Shown: piece by piece, positions 62,601 through 64,000 of the stretch
Numbering within the stretch: position 1 is the stretch's first letter
Layout of the letters: each line of letters starts with the position of its first letter
Assembly (NCBI GenBank): GCA_017590115.1
Contig: JAGGNK010007448.1
Location: 5,000,815-5,064,814, forward strand
DNA: 64,000 bases
Source: Montifringilla adamsi
Lineage: Eukaryota; Chordata; Aves; Passeriformes; Passeridae
Reading direction: 5' to 3'
Program-made: the position numbers and the translations under genes
The notes under the pieces: generated by a model
Seen by the model: the letters and a program-made list of their open reading frames with translations, nothing else
The model's database searches: none
What the model was told of the DNA's origin: nothing

Positions 62601-64000
62601 GAGCAGAGGCTGGAGCTGGGCAATTTGGCACCACCAGCTCACACCTAACGTGGCCACAGGCCAGCATGAAGGATGGTAGGAGATAAGAGGCTCTGCAATC
62701 CTGGAGCTCCCTGGAGATGGCAGATGAAGGGATGTACCCCAGAGCAACTTTGAAAGCTGGAGGGAGCACAGAGGGTCTGTGCTGCCCCTTTGGGTCCTGC
62801 GGAAGAGAGACACTCACCTGGTGATCCATGGAGTCAGCACAGGCACATCTGGCTTTCCTGAGGAAGGCTTCATTTTCCACAGGGTCATCCTGATGCTGAT
62901 AGCACATGACTGCCTGAGCACAACCAAACTTCCCTCTGTGCTCAGGAAACGTTTTTCAGAGATCTTTAGCTTTCACTTGGCTCAGCCATTTCCAGCATTA
63001 ACGTATCTGAAAACCGGTTTCCACTGTGGTTTTGAATCTCAAACAAAAAGCAGCAGGGAGGCCCCAGTCGAGTCTCCAGGGGTAGTTTGTACGTGTTTCA
63101 ACGCCAGTGGATTTCAGCAAACAAACCTGGCAGCTGAGATGGTCCATGAGCTTCACAGCTGTGGCTGGCAGGGCTCGAGGCAGCTGGGGCTGAGATAAAT
63201 GAGTATCCTCTATCTTTTGGTCACTTTGTCCAAGTTCACACTGCTCCTTTCAGCCCCAGTTCCTGCTCAGTGGAGGAATGGGCCAGTTGTCCCCCTGGCC
63301 ATAAGAGAGAAATCAGAGCACCAGTGCAAGATGCAGTTGGAATTTCCAGAGATGTGCACCTTTCCTGAGCTGCTTGCCCACATATTATCCCTCCTAGTGG
63401 TTTCTGTCTTCTAACACAAACTCATTGCCTTCACTTGACCTTGACTCTCTTCTGAATGTGGCCATTTGCCCTCTGGTTTGAACAACAAAAGACTGAAAAT
63501 CCCTTCCCCTTGCAGAGCACCAGGGACTGTTTGGGCACCTGCATTCAGAGAGACTGACTGGAAATTCAGACTTTTTGTATGGGTGAGGCAGGACAAGGAT
63601 ATTCTTCTCACTGTGTGGGGACACTGGAAAGTACAAGAGCCTGCTGAACTCTGGCAAGGCATCCATCAGCAGTGCAAGTGTCATGGTGTGGTTTGCCAAA
63701 AAAAAAAAAAGATAATTTATCTGCTCATCTGTAAGGCTGCGAGGGAATAGTGCCACAGAGCCTGAAACACCCAGAGAACATCCCTGGAGAGTAACCTGCA
63801 CTCACAAAGGATCTGACTGCCCATCAGAGCTGCTCATTACTTCAGAGGATGGTAAAAGGCAGAGGCTGAAGTCACTGGTGTGCCACCAACAGCCTGGTCA
63901 CAGATGAGTGGGCCCTGAGAACAACCTCTTCCCCCAAAAAGTGCTTCCTTCTGCTGCTTCTCCTCTGCAGTGATAGCAAATGTGGCATTTCAGCCCTTCC
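59617..64000 (+). other. COL27A1: COL27A1 intron 28 (3' end outside window)
   Basis: At least 4384 bp. No Gly-X-Y exon, microRNA or repeat that I can name; T-rich runs around 61170-61210 and an A-rich run near 63699-63711. Antisense open frames of 220 and 233 codons (60297-60959, 62206-62907) have no recognisable domain and are judged chance frames. Confidence 0.85.

Noticed and set aside
60297..62907. Antisense open frames of 220 and 233 codons in intron 28
   Set aside because: No domain, no splice or promoter context, many cysteines and prolines typical of chance translation of GC-rich intron, and shorter frames overlap them on both strands.
1..64000. COL24A1 as the alternative identity
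   Set aside because: COL24A1 is the closest relative and has similar exon sizes, but the peptide order follows COL27A1 and the mir-455 hairpin in the intron is specific to COL27A1.
1..64000. CRISPR arrays, insertion sequences, operons, riboswitches
   Set aside because: This is vertebrate genomic DNA; no regularly spaced repeats or bacterial gene arrangement are present.

Overview
This is a 64 kb stretch of a bird nuclear genome, most likely a songbird. It carries the middle of one large gene on the + strand, COL27A1, which encodes the alpha-1 chain of type XXVII fibrillar collagen. I count 28 exons (the first is cut by the window edge). Together they encode 496 residues: one leading Y-position residue and then 165 uninterrupted Gly-X-Y triplets. 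By family knowledge that is about half of the roughly 1000-residue collagenous domain. The 27 complete exons are 54 bp (19), 45 bp (7) or 108 bp (1). Each begins with an intact glycine codon and ends at a codon boundary, as in fibrillar collagen genes. The order of peptides matches what I remember of human COL27A1, with no exon missing between the first and the last. The N-terminal propeptide, the start of the helix, the second half of the helix and the C-propeptide lie outside the window.

The gene identity has an independent anchor. The miR-455 hairpin lies in the first intron of the window (2114-2209), 109 nt before the next exon, and miR-455 is a known intronic microRNA of COL27A1. Both mature arms are readable. 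The 3p arm equals the vertebrate sequence as I remember it, and the 5p arm has the C at position 9 that I associate with birds.

Layout: 1-3625 holds exons 1-3 and mir-455. 3626-14044 is a 10.4 kb intron. 14045-20468 holds exons 4-7 and 24989-31212 holds exons 8-15, which are closely spaced. 31213-36761 is a 5.5 kb intron with a CpG-dense knot. 36762-44037 holds exons 16-19. 44038-51352 is a 7.3 kb intron. 51353-53006 holds exons 20-24, tightly packed with introns down to 117 bp. 55250-59616 holds exons 25-28. The rest, to 64000, is intron. All introns are GT-AG except the one after exon 23, which starts with GC.

The bird assignment rests on truncated CR1 LINE 3' ends with the typical octamer tail, a probable songbird-type solo LTR at about 40.5-41.0 kb, old CORE-SINE (MIR-like) pieces, and the collagen and microRNA sequences. 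I found no second protein-coding gene, tRNA, rRNA, CRISPR or bacterial feature. The open reading frames elsewhere look like chance frames in introns. I did not find a previously undescribed system. The points most worth a look are the GC-AG intron, two competing donor sites at the end of exon 7, a perfect 30-bp tandem duplication just before exon 18, the CpG knot in intron 15, and the mir-455 locus.
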